A stretch of 14,954 nt of DNA, from the NCBI GenBank assembly GCA_900548275.1, contig URJY01000039.1, forward strand, positions 1 through 14,954, read 5' to 3'. A program made the translations under genes and the position numbers. The stretch comes from an uncultured Opitutales bacterium. GTDB lineage: Bacteria; Verrucomicrobiota; Verrucomicrobiia; Opitutales; Intestinicryptomonadaceae. Below the pieces are notes generated by a model, which was not told the origin of the DNA, did not search any database, and saw only the letters and a program-made list of their open reading frames with translations. This document shows positions 1-7,633 of the stretch, piece by piece (positions within the stretch are counted from its first letter, which is position 1; every line of letters begins with the position of its first letter).

Positions 1-38
1 GGGTGTTTTTTTTAGGATGTATGTTTTGCGAGTTGTTT

Positions 39-61
39 TTGTTCCTATGTGTATAGAACAA
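39..61. repeat. Short imperfect dyad at the window edge
   Basis: The arms TTGTTC (39-44) and GAACAA (56-61) are perfect inverted repeats; allowing one bulged C, the symmetry extends inward through TAT/ATA. It lies about 107 bases past the stop of the GNAT gene and could be an operator for a gene outside the window or a chance dyad. No promoter hexamers can be assigned with confidence. Confidence 0.3.
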
Positions 62-65
62 TAGT

Positions 66-81
66 GCACGCAACAGCGTGC
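66..81. repeat. Small perfect hairpin GCACGC-AACA-GCGTGC
   Basis: A 6-bp GC-rich stem (66-71 with 76-81) encloses a 4-base loop. It is the more distal of two consecutive hairpins beyond the stop codon of the minus-strand GNAT gene. Neither is followed by a T run in that reading direction, so a classical terminator is not supported. It could be a transcript-end structure or part of a dispersed palindromic repeat. Confidence 0.4.
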
Positions 82-87
82 GATATG

Positions 88-116
88 GATTTCCGCTCGC
101 TTTGCTTGCGGAAATC
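88..116. repeat. 9-bp perfect stem-loop downstream of the miaB/GNAT operon
   Basis: GATTTCCGC (88-96) is exactly complementary to GCGGAAATC (108-116), with an 11-base loop. It begins 51 bases past the minus-strand GNAT stop codon. There is no T tract, so if it acts at the operon end it is more likely an RNA 3'-end stabiliser, a REP-like intergenic palindrome or a factor-dependent terminator. Together with the hairpin at 66-81 it fills much of the gene-free 1-167 stretch. Confidence 0.45.
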
Positions 117-167
117 GGGATGGATGGGTTGATTGTCGGTTCTTACCGCGTACAGTTCCGTCTTCCT

Positions 168-575
168 CTAAAATCTAAACGGGGTGTGGTCTTGCATTGG
201 GGACGTTATTTTTTTGTATACGGATTCGCCTTCGGGGGTTGATATGCAGGTTATCCACTCTATTCCGTCGGCTTTCAGTTTTCCGACTATTTCGCGGCAC
301 AGTTTTTCGCCTATTCCCTGTTTCCGAAATTTCGGGTCTACGAATAGGTCGAGCAGGTATGCGTCCGAAACTCCGTCCGAAAGCGCGCGGAAGAACCCCG
401 CAAGTTTGCCGTCGCAATATGCTCCGAAGCAGCAATATGAGTTTTTCAACGCCATTGCTATCGGCGCGAAGTCGGTCTCCCCTTCGTCGAGCCAGCCCGC
501 CATTTTATAGAGACGGGCAACGTCGGCTTCTATGTGTTCCCGCTCTGGGAACAGTTGGCGGATTTCCGTATTCAT
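168..575 (-). CDS. GNAT-family N-acetyltransferase
   Basis: This 135-residue protein fits a single GNAT acetyltransferase domain, which transfers acetyl from acetyl-CoA to an amine; the substrate cannot be told. Seen: the beta4/alpha3 core around residues 74-95 (DLFVDPKFRKQGIGEKL) carries the acetyl-CoA pyrophosphate-binding R/Q-x-x-G-x-G/A signature (Q86, G87, G89). The N-terminal half holds the expected helices and an antiparallel strand pair (GAYCDGKLAGFFRAL). The length is slightly short for the family but complete, with no signal peptide or membrane segment, so it is cytoplasmic. The ATG at 575 overlaps the stop of the upstream DUF2156 gene as ATGA, which implies translational coupling. 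It has no Shine-Dalgarno sequence of its own. It is the last gene of the apparent miaB-DUF2156-GNAT operon. Confidence is high for the family and low for the substrate. Confidence 0.88.
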   Translation of the reverse strand: MNTEIRQLFPEREHIEADVARLYKMAGWLDEGETDFAPIAMALKNSYCCFGAYCDGKLAGFFRALSDGVSDAYLLDLFVDPKFRKQGIGEKLCREIVGKLKADGIEWITCISTPEGESVYKKITSPMQDHTPFRF

Positions 576-1438
576 AGCGTTTTCGGAACGACCGACAGCC
601 GCTTGTACATTCGCGACGGGTCGAGCGATTTTTTCGCCTGACGCAAGTTGGGTTCGCCCAAATCTTGTTCGCGGTTCATATAGAGGGCGTTTTGTTTTAT
701 AAGAAATTCGGTCTCAAGCTTTACGAGCATTTGAGCCGCGCCCTTTTCGGTTTTGTCCGACTTCTCGAAAAGCACGTCGAACATATCGGCGGTTATTTGC
801 GAGAACACGGAAAGCCCGACGATTTTCCCGTTTTCGTCGCGCAGAAGAAGTCCCGAAAGCCTCATTTGTTCGAATGCGTCGAAGCACCTTGTTATTGCCG
901 AGATATCGAAGTCGGCGGCGGTCTCGAGCGCAAATTCTCGTGCTTGGGCGATGTTGCCGCCATCGATGTCTTCGGTTGTCCAGTCGGGGTGTTCGGTTTC
1001 GAAGTGTTTGATTAGGTTGCGTTTCTTGCGCAAAACCGCGCCCTTCATCTCCTCGAGGTTCGAAAGGTCGAAGATGTAGTCGAATTCGCCCTCGTTCTCC
1101 ATTATGTCGAAAAGTTTTTCGGCGTCGGGGTAGGTTTGCGGAAATTCGGGCGGGGTATCGTAGATGTACTCGAAAGCATAACCGCTTGCGGCAACGTCTG
1201 TTGCGTATTCGAGCAGTTCTCGGGGCGAAACCGTCTTGCCTATCGGGTAGTGCAGAATGCGCTTTTCTGGGTGGAGAACTGCGATGCGCCCACGCCACGG
1301 TGCGACGAGTGTTTTATAATCTTCGGCGTATGCGTAATTTACGGCAAACGTTCGTTCGCTGCTTTCGGACGGATTTTCCGTTTCGGCGGCGTCGAACGCG
1401 GGTTTGTCTGCGAGCGATATCGGTTTAAAATTCATCAT
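572..1438 (-). CDS. DUF2156 / LPG-synthase C-terminal-like protein (GNAT-fold putative aminoacyl-transferase)
   Basis: This 288-residue cytoplasmic protein resembles the stand-alone DUF2156 family, which shares the double-GNAT fold of the catalytic C-terminal domain of lysylphosphatidylglycerol synthases. Seen: the family block at about residues 119-146 (FDYIFDLSNLEEMKG followed by LRKKRNLIKHF) and the C-terminal signature at 255-274 (NREQDLGEPNLRQAKKS). Known of the family: related GNAT-fold enzymes move an amino acid from aminoacyl-tRNA to a lipid or peptide, but many stand-alone DUF2156 proteins have no assigned reaction. There are no transmembrane segments, so it is not a full MprF-type flippase/synthase. 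Translation could begin at either of two adjacent ATG codons (ATGATG, 1433-1438). It starts 33 bases after the miaB stop and overlaps the GNAT gene by 4 bases, so the three genes are probably cotranscribed. The acceptor molecule is unknown. Confidence 0.85.
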   Translation of the reverse strand: MMNFKPISLADKPAFDAAETENPSESSERTFAVNYAYAEDYKTLVAPWRGRIAVLHPEKRILHYPIGKTVSPRELLEYATDVAASGYAFEYIYDTPPEFPQTYPDAEKLFDIMENEGEFDYIFDLSNLEEMKGAVLRKKRNLIKHFETEHPDWTTEDIDGGNIAQAREFALETAADFDISAITRCFDAFEQMRLSGLLLRDENGKIVGLSVFSQITADMFDVLFEKSDKTEKGAAQMLVKLETEFLIKQNALYMNREQDLGEPNLRQAKKSLDPSRMYKRLSVVPKTL

Positions 1439-1471
1439 ACGGTTTTGTGAATCGGCAAATTCGGGTTCGGC

Positions 1472-2902
1472 TCAACGCACAATTTCGCCTTCGAGGGCGG
1501 TAACGGTTGCCGATTCTATTTTTACGTTAACGAGGGTTGCGATGTCTTCGGGCGTCGCCTTGAAAATCGCCTTTCTGTGGGTGCGGGTGCGTCCCATAAA
1601 AAGGTTTTCGCCGCGTTTCGCGGGGGCTTCGACGAGAATTTCCTGCGTTGTGCCCACGAATTTGTCGTGGTAGCGCATCGACTGTTCGGCGAGGTCGGCG
1701 AGCAGAATTTGGTTGCGCTGTTCCTTGACCTCTTCGGGAATCGAATCGGGCAGTTTTGCCGACTCTGTTCCCATTCTGGGACTGTATTTGAATATGAACG
1801 CCATATCGAAGTCAGCCGCCTTGAATGCCGCGCGGGTTTGGTTGAAATCTTCGTCGGTTTCGTCGGGGTAGCCGACGATTATGTCGGTTGAAATCGAGAT
1901 ATTCGGCTTTGCGGCGCGGAGTTTTTCGACGATTTTCAGGAAGTTAGCCGTCTTGTAGGGGCGGCGCATTTTTTTGAGGATTTCGTCGCTGCCCGACTGC
2001 AGGGGCAGGTGGACATATTCGCAAAGTTTCGGCAGGTCGGCGTACGACGAAATGAGGTCGTCGCCGAAGTAGGCGGGGTGCGGCGACGTGAAGCGGATTC
2101 TTTCGATTCCGTCGATGTCGTTTATTGCGCGGAGCAGGCGGACGAATTCGGTTATGCCGTCGGTTTTGCCCAATTCGCGTCCGAATGCGTTGACGACCTG
2201 CCCCAGCAGGGTGATTTCGCGCACGCCCTCGTCGGCGAGTCTTTTTGCTTCGTCCACAATGTCTTGCGTCGGGCGCGAGCGTTGTGCGCCGCGCACTTTC
2301 GGGACTATGCAATATGAGCAGTTCATCTGGCAGCCCTGCATAATCGAGATGAACGCGCAGGCGCGCTTTGCTCCCAAAGCGGGAAGGTGTTTGTTGATGT
2401 ACAGGTGCGATTTTGTATCGTCCGAGATGTCCACGAACGCCGCGCTTGTTTTCGGCGTGCGCTTGCCGCCCTTGGGAATCGGCGGGTGGGTGATGCCGTT
2501 CTTGCGCTTGTTGTAGATGTCTATTGCGATGTCGGCGACCTTGTATGTCTGGCGTGCGCCCGCAACAAAGTCGATGTCGGGCAGCAACTTGACGAGGTCT
2601 TCGCCCTTGTTTTGCGCCATGCAGCCCGTAACGCCCACAACGGGGAAATCTTTGCCGAACGGTTTGCGCAACCAGATGAGGTGTCCGAGCTTGCCGATTG
2701 CCTTTTGTTCCGCCTGTTCCCTTACGGAGCAAGTATTTACGACTGCGACGTCGGCTTGGTTTTCGTCGTCGGTAATCTCCCAGCCGCGTTCGATAAATTG
2801 GGCGGCGATGTTTTCGGAATCGCGGTCGTTCATCTGACAACCGTATGTGCGTATGTAGGCTTTCACGTTTGGAGAGTTTTTTTCCTTGAAATAGTCGGGC
2901 AA
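1472..2902 (-). CDS. miaB: MiaB, tRNA-2-methylthio-N6-isopentenyladenosine synthase (radical SAM)
   Basis: MiaB adds a methylthio group to C2 of i6A37 in tRNAs reading UNN codons, using two [4Fe-4S] clusters and S-adenosylmethionine. All three modules are visible. The N-terminal MTTase (UPF0004) domain has cluster ligands C22 (YGCQMND), C58 (NTCSVRE) and C94 (TGCMAQ). The radical-SAM core has the CxxxCxxC motif C191, C195, C198 (GCQMNCSYCIVPKVRG). The C-terminal TRAM domain covers about residues 405-476. A lysine/proline-rich stretch at 131-182 precedes the radical-SAM domain and is somewhat longer than in typical bacterial MiaB. The only in-frame start that keeps C22 with a normal N-terminus is TTG at 2902, because a stop lies five codons upstream; a GTG at codon 13 is the alternative. 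The 476-residue length is normal. It heads the minus-strand operon and diverges from the carboxyltransferase gene across 108 bases. Confidence 0.96.
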   Translation of the reverse strand: MPDYFKEKNSPNVKAYIRTYGCQMNDRDSENIAAQFIERGWEITDDENQADVAVVNTCSVREQAEQKAIGKLGHLIWLRKPFGKDFPVVGVTGCMAQNKGEDLVKLLPDIDFVAGARQTYKVADIAIDIYNKRKNGITHPPIPKGGKRTPKTSAAFVDISDDTKSHLYINKHLPALGAKRACAFISIMQGCQMNCSYCIVPKVRGAQRSRPTQDIVDEAKRLADEGVREITLLGQVVNAFGRELGKTDGITEFVRLLRAINDIDGIERIRFTSPHPAYFGDDLISSYADLPKLCEYVHLPLQSGSDEILKKMRRPYKTANFLKIVEKLRAAKPNISISTDIIVGYPDETDEDFNQTRAAFKAADFDMAFIFKYSPRMGTESAKLPDSIPEEVKEQRNQILLADLAEQSMRYHDKFVGTTQEILVEAPAKRGENLFMGRTRTHRKAIFKATPEDIATLVNVKIESATVTALEGEIVR

Positions 2903-2925
2903 ATGTCGCTTTCTCTATATGTTAA

Positions 2926-2955
2926 TTTACGGAAAGGCGAAAGCTGCCGTATAAT
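2926..2955 (+). promoter_or_regulatory. Sigma70-type promoter for the carboxyltransferase gene
   Basis: A perfect -10 TATAAT (2950-2955) is preceded at 18 bases by TTTACG (2926-2931), a 4/6 match to the -35 consensus. It would give a leader of roughly 50 AT-rich bases before the ATG at 3011. The leader has no Shine-Dalgarno motif. The promoter sits in the short intergenic region shared with the divergent miaB gene. Confidence 0.6.
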
Positions 2956-3010
2956 TTATGGGATATTGCAAACTTTAGAAAAAAGTAAAAGTCTAAAATA
3001 TTTAAAAAAT

Positions 3011-4462
<1,452 letters not shown>

Positions 4463-4490
4463 TTCCTGCGTATTACAAAAGGTTTCGAAG

Positions 4491-4520
4491 AGCCGCCGCG
4501 CAGCAACGGCGGCTTTTTTG
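4491..4520 (+). terminator. Intrinsic terminator of the carboxyltransferase gene
   Basis: An 8-bp perfect GC-rich stem, AGCCGCCG (4491-4498) with CGGCGGCT (4507-4514), encloses an 8-base loop and is followed by six T (4514-4519). It begins 28 bases after the stop codon. The lipoprotein gene starts 33 bases downstream, so it is expressed either by read-through or from a promoter hidden in this short gap. Confidence 0.85.
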
Positions 4521-4538
4521 TCTTTAATCTATATACTT

Positions 4539-4543
4539 GGGAG
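4539..4543 (+). promoter_or_regulatory. Shine-Dalgarno GGGAG that fixes the lipoprotein start
   Basis: GGGAG lies 9 bases before the ATG at 4553. It is the only clear ribosome-binding site in front of any gene in this window. It supports ATG 4553 over the TTG one codon upstream. Confidence 0.6.
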
Positions 4544-4552
4544 ATTTTTTTG

Positions 4553-5437
4553 ATGGAAAAGATAATTGCGTTTGTGTTTTTGTCCGCGCTTCTTTGCGGG
4601 TGTGAGAGCGTACAGCGGGTTGTGCGCGTGTCGGATGCCGAAACGGGTGCTCCCATTTCGGGAGCGTTTGTGTGCGCTTCGTCCGCCGACATTACCGAAC
4701 GCTTCGGCACTTCGGGGCTTTACAAGACCGACTCGAAAGGCGAAGTTAAAATCGACAAGTATGTGCCTGTCATTTCGATAGTTGCGGGGAAGGAGGGCTA
4801 TGCCGACGTTTCCGCGATTTCGGAGGGCGTTTTGCGCGACGGCACGCTTGAAACGCAAATTTCGCTCAGGAAAGAGCGTCAAAATGTAAGGCGCGAGGCG
4901 CGCGTTGAGGTCTTCAAGCCGTTTCCGACGGACGAAAAAAGCCAGTCGATTCTCGACGAAATGCGCTCCTATTTCATCCGCCGAAACACTATTATGGCGA
5001 TTTCTGGCGAATCGACCGTCATCGACGCAAAGATTTTCGTGCGCGACCGCCAGACGAAACGCCCCATCGCCAACGCAATGATTCTCGTTCAGCAGCGCGT
5101 TTCGGCGTTTTCCGTCAAGGATTTTGTGGTTTCGACCGACTCAAGCGGGGTCGCCGTAGTGCCGCTCGAGCTTGTCTACCGCTGGCTTACGATGGACGCG
5201 GGCAGGGAGGGCTACGCGCCGTCGAAACGCTTCAAAAAAGACTACTACAGGCACGGCGTTTACACGATAGAGCTTGGCAGAAAGCGCAACGCGCGCCTCG
5301 ACGGCAACCTTGTGATGGTCGTTTCCGACACGTCCGAATTTTCAAAACGCCCGACCGACAACGCGCTTTGGGAACGTTTCAAAAAGTACTACAAGTCGGC
5401 GGGCGGCACGCTGAAATACAAGAGCGAGCAGCGGTAG
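4553..5437 (+). CDS. Lipoprotein with two carboxypeptidase-regulatory-like beta-sandwich modules
   Basis: This 294-residue protein is exported and lipid-anchored. Seen: a short hydrophobic signal with the lipobox LCGC, lipidated cysteine C17. Two similar modules follow, at about residues 23-106 and 157-243. Each starts with a strand and a 'D-x-x-T-x-x-P-I-x-x-A' turn (SDAETGAPISGAF; RDRQTKRPIANAM). Each then has 'TDSxGxxxV' (TDSKGEVKI; TDSSGVAVV) and 'AGxEGYA' (AGKEGYADV; AGREGYAPS). This is the pattern of CarboxypepD_reg / transthyretin-like Ig-fold modules that act as structural or docking domains on surface proteins. The linker at 107-156 is charged. No catalytic motif is visible, so a structural surface role is inferred. 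The start is ATG 4553, backed by GGGAG 9 bases upstream. It follows the carboxyltransferase terminator and converges on pflA. The exact partner and function are unknown. Confidence 0.85.
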   Translation: MEKIIAFVFLSALLCGCESVQRVVRVSDAETGAPISGAFVCASSADITERFGTSGLYKTDSKGEVKIDKYVPVISIVAGKEGYADVSAISEGVLRDGTLETQISLRKERQNVRREARVEVFKPFPTDEKSQSILDEMRSYFIRRNTIMAISGESTVIDAKIFVRDRQTKRPIANAMILVQQRVSAFSVKDFVVSTDSSGVAVVPLELVYRWLTMDAGREGYAPSKRFKKDYYRHGVYTIELGRKRNARLDGNLVMVVSDTSEFSKRPTDNALWERFKKYYKSAGGTLKYKSEQR

Positions 5438-5622
5438 CCGCCGCGCGGCGTCGGCGCAATCGCGGTACGTCGCGGGCGGACGGAATATGTTGCGTCCGAA
5501 TCGGACACACTTCGGCGGACTGGCACGCCGCGGCTTATTCGGGTTTATTTCGGATAGGTTGACGGGCGCGGGATACGGCGGACGCGGCAAATTCTTGGCG
5601 TATTGCCCAACGAAGTGCGCCG
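5438..5622. other. Convergent intergenic gap, no gene seen
   Basis: This 185-base gap lies between the convergent lipoprotein and pflA genes. It starts with a GC-only palindrome (CGCCGC/GCGGCG, 5439-5450) and contains a near-perfect 13-base palindrome GTCCGA-A-TCGGAC (5494-5506). There is no T-run terminator for either gene. No open frame independent of the flanking genes looks coding. Confidence 0.5.
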
Positions 5623-6357
5623 TTATTGCAGGGTTGTCTCGAAGCCGCGCTTTCCGAAGATTTCGCGCGCAGCTTCGCACTGTTGCGGGGTGGGGATTGC
5701 CGCGTCGGTCAGTCGGTACGGAATCTTCAGCGATTCCCATTTTTTGACTCCGAGCGTGTGGTAGGGCAGCAAGTCTATGCGTTTGATTGTCGGAATGCCC
5801 TTCAGGAACTCCGCGAGCCGCTCCAGATACTCGGGCGCGGCGGAGTAGCCGCTTACGAGCACTATTCTAATGTGTATCGGCTTGTTCTTCGCCGTCAAAT
5901 AGTCGAGAAATTCGAGAATTTTTTCGTTCGTCCTGCCCGTCAAATCTTGGTGTGTTTCGGGGTCGAGGTGTTTTATGTCGAGCAGAAACAGGTCGGCGAG
6001 TTCCACCGCTTCGGCGACTTGCTCTGTGATGTCCACGCAACCGCAGGTATCGACTGCGATGTGGACGTTGTTTGCCTTCAAAATCTTGAAAAGTTCGGCA
6101 AGAAATCCGCTCTGTAGCAACGGCTCGCCGCCCGATACTGTGAAACCGCCGTGCGATGCCGCAAAAAATTCCCTGTATTTTAGCACGTCCGCCGCGACAT
6201 CTTCGGCGGTGCGTTCGAGGGAATCGGGCACAGCCCAAGTGTCGGGATTGTGGCAAAAGGCGCAACGCAACGGGCAGCCTTTCAGGAAGAGCACATAGCG
6301 CAACCCTGGTCCGTCGACCGCGCCCATCGTTTCGACCGAATGTATTTTGCCTTTCAT
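5623..6357 (-). CDS. pflA: Pyruvate formate-lyase activating enzyme (radical SAM glycyl-radical activase)
   Basis: PflA cleaves S-adenosylmethionine with its [4Fe-4S] cluster and abstracts a hydrogen from the conserved glycine of PflB to create the catalytic glycyl radical. The 244-residue protein has the activase start (IHSVETMGAVDGPGLRYVLFL). The CxxxCxxC cluster motif is C28, C32, C35 in KGCPLRCAFCHNPDTW, and the SAM-binding element is TVSGGEPLLQ. Length and motif order are normal for PflA, and no extra ferredoxin domain is inserted, which argues against the longer GRE activases. ATG 6357 is preferred; a TTG 12 codons upstream would add a non-conserved extension. It has no Shine-Dalgarno sequence. 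The cognate pflB lies on the same strand but is separated by a PEP-CTERM gene and two terminators, so pflA probably has its own promoter in 6358-6451. Confidence 0.95.
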   Translation of the reverse strand: MKGKIHSVETMGAVDGPGLRYVLFLKGCPLRCAFCHNPDTWAVPDSLERTAEDVAADVLKYREFFAASHGGFTVSGGEPLLQSGFLAELFKILKANNVHIAVDTCGCVDITEQVAEAVELADLFLLDIKHLDPETHQDLTGRTNEKILEFLDYLTAKNKPIHIRIVLVSGYSAAPEYLERLAEFLKGIPTIKRIDLLPYHTLGVKKWESLKIPYRLTDAAIPTPQQCEAAREIFGKRGFETTLQ

Positions 6358-6360
6358 TGT

Positions 6361-6382
6361 CGCGATAATTTTGAAAATCGCG
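6361..6382 (-). promoter_or_regulatory. Small dyad in the pflA leader, 3 bases before the start codon
   Basis: CGCGAT (6361-6366) is complementary to ATCGCG (6377-6382) with a 10-base AT-rich loop, ending three bases upstream of the pflA ATG. On the transcript this could fold next to the start codon. It may be a weak translation-control hairpin or an operator half-site pair. Chance is possible for a 6-bp arm. Confidence 0.3.
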
Positions 6383-6451
6383 TTTCCCCGCAATAAAAAT
6401 CGTCAAAAATCGGCGGAGGTTTCGGGCGGGAGTTTCCGTTTTTTTGCGCAC

Positions 6452-6485
6452 AAAAAACCGCCTTGCCTTGCGGGCTTGGCGGTTT
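6452..6485 (-). terminator. Intrinsic terminator of the PEP-CTERM protein gene
   Basis: AAACCGCC (6455-6462) pairs with GGCGGTTT (6478-6485). After a TT/TT internal mismatch, three more GC pairs (6465-6467 with 6473-6475) close a 5-base loop. Read on the minus strand, the stem ends in a run of T (complement of 6452-6457). It begins 20 bases after the PEP-CTERM stop and separates that gene from pflA. Confidence 0.85.
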
Positions 6486-6505
6486 GAAAGTTCGGGAAAT
6501 TTGCC

Positions 6506-7447
6506 TTATTTGCGGCGGCGGTAGGCTGCCGCGGCGAGGGCGATTGCCCCGAAAATCGCCGCCCATTCGGCGGGTTCGGGAACTTGTGTCATCGCGATGT
6601 ACGTTCTGCCGTTCATATCGATTTCCTTGATGTCGAGATTTAGGAGCTTGTCGCCGTTTGTGTCCACGAAGCGGATGACCTGCGAATTTTCGCCGACCGT
6701 TCTCGTAATGCTCGCTTCGTCGGCATCGTACGTCAGTCCCGACATTTTGTAGAAAAGCATTGCGCCGTTTTCGAGCCCGCCGTCGAGCGTAAGCACGACA
6801 TCTTTGGCGCTTATCGAGGATACGTCGATTGTGTCCACGATAAGGAGCGCACTGTCCGTAATTTTAACCGTCGGCCCCGTCGATACGCGGAAGTCGAACT
6901 TTACGCGTTGGTCTTCCGACATATTCAGTTCGAAGGGAGAGAATACCGAAACATAGAAGCTACTTCCGTAATCGCCGCCGTCTTTCGAGCGGATTGCGTA
7001 TTCTTCGTCGAGGTTCAGCACAACCTTGTGCGCATTCGAGGTAAACGCGCCGACCTTGGGGGCTACGATACCGCCCGCACCCTTTGCGATGTTTATCGTG
7101 AGCGTACCGCCCGCCGACGTGAGCGAATTTACCGCCGATACGGTCAGGATGCCCTTGCCCGTGAAGTTTAGGACGGAATTGCCCTTCGAACCGAAACCGT
7201 AGTCACCCCAACCCATTTTGGACGTACCCGAGACGGTAATGTTGCGGTCGCCGTCGAAGTTGAGCGTGCCGTTGAGCCAGACGGAATTGTAGGTGTTGGA
7301 GGCGAGTTCCGAAGAGCTTGCTTCGCCCACGATGTCGAACTGCGTGTAGGCATTGCCGTTGGCATCCGTTCCCGTCGTTTCCGTGATACCCGCGAACGCC
7401 GCCGAAGCCAGCACTGCGGCAAATGAAGAGATGATAAACTTTTTCAT
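6506..7447 (-). CDS. PEP-CTERM sorting-domain exported protein
   Basis: This 313-residue surface protein starts with a Sec signal peptide (residues 1-19, cleavage after AFA). It ends in a full PEP-CTERM tail at 289-313: the VPEP motif, a hydrophobic helix (AIFGAIALAAAA) and the basic end YRRRK. Known of the family: the tail is recognised by an exosortase and is typical of outer-membrane, exopolysaccharide-producing Proteobacteria and Verrucomicrobia. The body is rich in alternating beta-strand sequence with Gly/Asn/Thr turns (for example GGTLTINIAKGAGGI and VVLTLDGGLENGAM), like verrucomicrobial beta-helix/autotransporter-like passenger regions. No catalytic motif is seen. The ATG at 7447 has no Shine-Dalgarno sequence. 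It is preceded by a promoter built into one arm of a 24-bp inverted repeat and followed by its own terminator. It sits between pflB and pflA on the same strand, and nothing in its sequence links it to formate metabolism. The specific function is unknown. Confidence 0.93.
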   Translation of the reverse strand: MKKFIISSFAAVLASAAFAGITETTGTDANGNAYTQFDIVGEASSSELASNTYNSVWLNGTLNFDGDRNITVSGTSKMGWGDYGFGSKGNSVLNFTGKGILTVSAVNSLTSAGGTLTINIAKGAGGIVAPKVGAFTSNAHKVVLNLDEEYAIRSKDGGDYGSSFYVSVFSPFELNMSEDQRVKFDFRVSTGPTVKITDSALLIVDTIDVSSISAKDVVLTLDGGLENGAMLFYKMSGLTYDADEASITRTVGENSQVIRFVDTNGDKLLNLDIKEIDMNGRTYIAMTQVPEPAEWAAIFGAIALAAAAYRRRK

Positions 7448-7468
7448 AGTAAGTATAATTTAGTTCGG

Positions 7469-7481
7469 GATACTAAGTATC
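7469..7481. promoter_or_regulatory. Palindrome GATACT-A-AGTATC over the PEP-CTERM gene -10
   Basis: The 6-bp arms are perfect around a single central A. The right half of the palindrome is the proposed -10 element of the minus-strand promoter (GATACT, 7476-7481), so a dimeric DNA-binding protein here would block RNA polymerase. It overlaps the first five bases of the 24-bp inverted-repeat arm but is not conserved at the second arm, where the sequence changes after GATAC. Confidence 0.5.
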
Positions 7482-7503
7482 GTATTCGAAATACTGTAGT
7501 CAA
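7476..7503 (-). promoter_or_regulatory. Promoter of the PEP-CTERM gene
   Basis: On the minus strand, -35 TTGACT (7503-7498, 5/6 match) is followed at 16 bases by -10 GATACT (7481-7476, 4/6 match). Upstream of the -35 is a very AT-rich stretch (about 7508-7535) including a nine-base homopolymer, like an UP element. The predicted start near 7468 gives a leader of about 20 bases before ATG 7447. The spacer contains the dyad GTATT-CGA-AATAC (7482-7494 on the plus strand). Confidence 0.6.
7477..7500 (+). repeat. Perfect 24-bp inverted repeat, arm 1 (promoter side)
   Basis: This arm begins GTATCGTATTCG and ends ATACTGTAGT. It is the exact reverse complement of 7640-7663, with 139 bases between the arms. 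The identity ends abruptly on both sides. The arm itself contains the dyad GTATT-CGA-AATAC and forms nearly the whole -35/-10 spacer of the PEP-CTERM promoter. Confidence 0.95.
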
Positions 7504-7538
7504 GTACTTTTTTTTTAATTTATATATTTATCAAATAC

Positions 7539-7565
7539 ATCCGCATTTTTTCGGCGGATTTTTTT
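7539..7565 (+). terminator. Plus-strand intrinsic terminator with no gene in front of it
   Basis: ATCCGC (7539-7544) pairs with GCGGAT (7554-7559), with a 9-base loop, followed by six or seven T (7559-7565). It reads on the plus strand, away from the PEP-CTERM gene. No plus-strand gene precedes it here. It lies inside the segment bounded by the 24-bp inverted repeats. If that segment were inverted, the terminator would read towards the PEP-CTERM gene. Confidence 0.6.
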
Positions 7566-7568
7566 AGC

Positions 7569-7602
7569 GCAAAAAATCGCGATTCCGAAAAGCGATTTTT
7601 GC
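7569..7602. repeat. AT-rich stem-loop inside the inverted-repeat segment
   Basis: GCAAAAAATCGC (7569-7580) pairs with GCGATTTTTGC (7592-7602) with one bulged A and an 11-base loop. No T run follows on either strand outside the stem, so terminator activity is uncertain. With the adjacent terminator at 7539-7565 it makes the bounded segment almost entirely structured. Confidence 0.5.
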
Positions 7603-7633
7603 AACAAGTTAATTCTTCAATAGTTGCAAATTC

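Noticed and set aside
39..61. FRT-like recombination site (GTTCCTAT...ATAGAAC)
   Set aside because: The similarity is limited to a few bases with a bulge, and there is no recombinase or second copy in the window.
2387..3010. Upstream extension of the carboxyltransferase frame (208 extra codons)
   Set aside because: The extension lies antisense to miaB and its translation is not conserved. A good promoter at 2926-2955 and the standard family N-terminus place the start at 3011.
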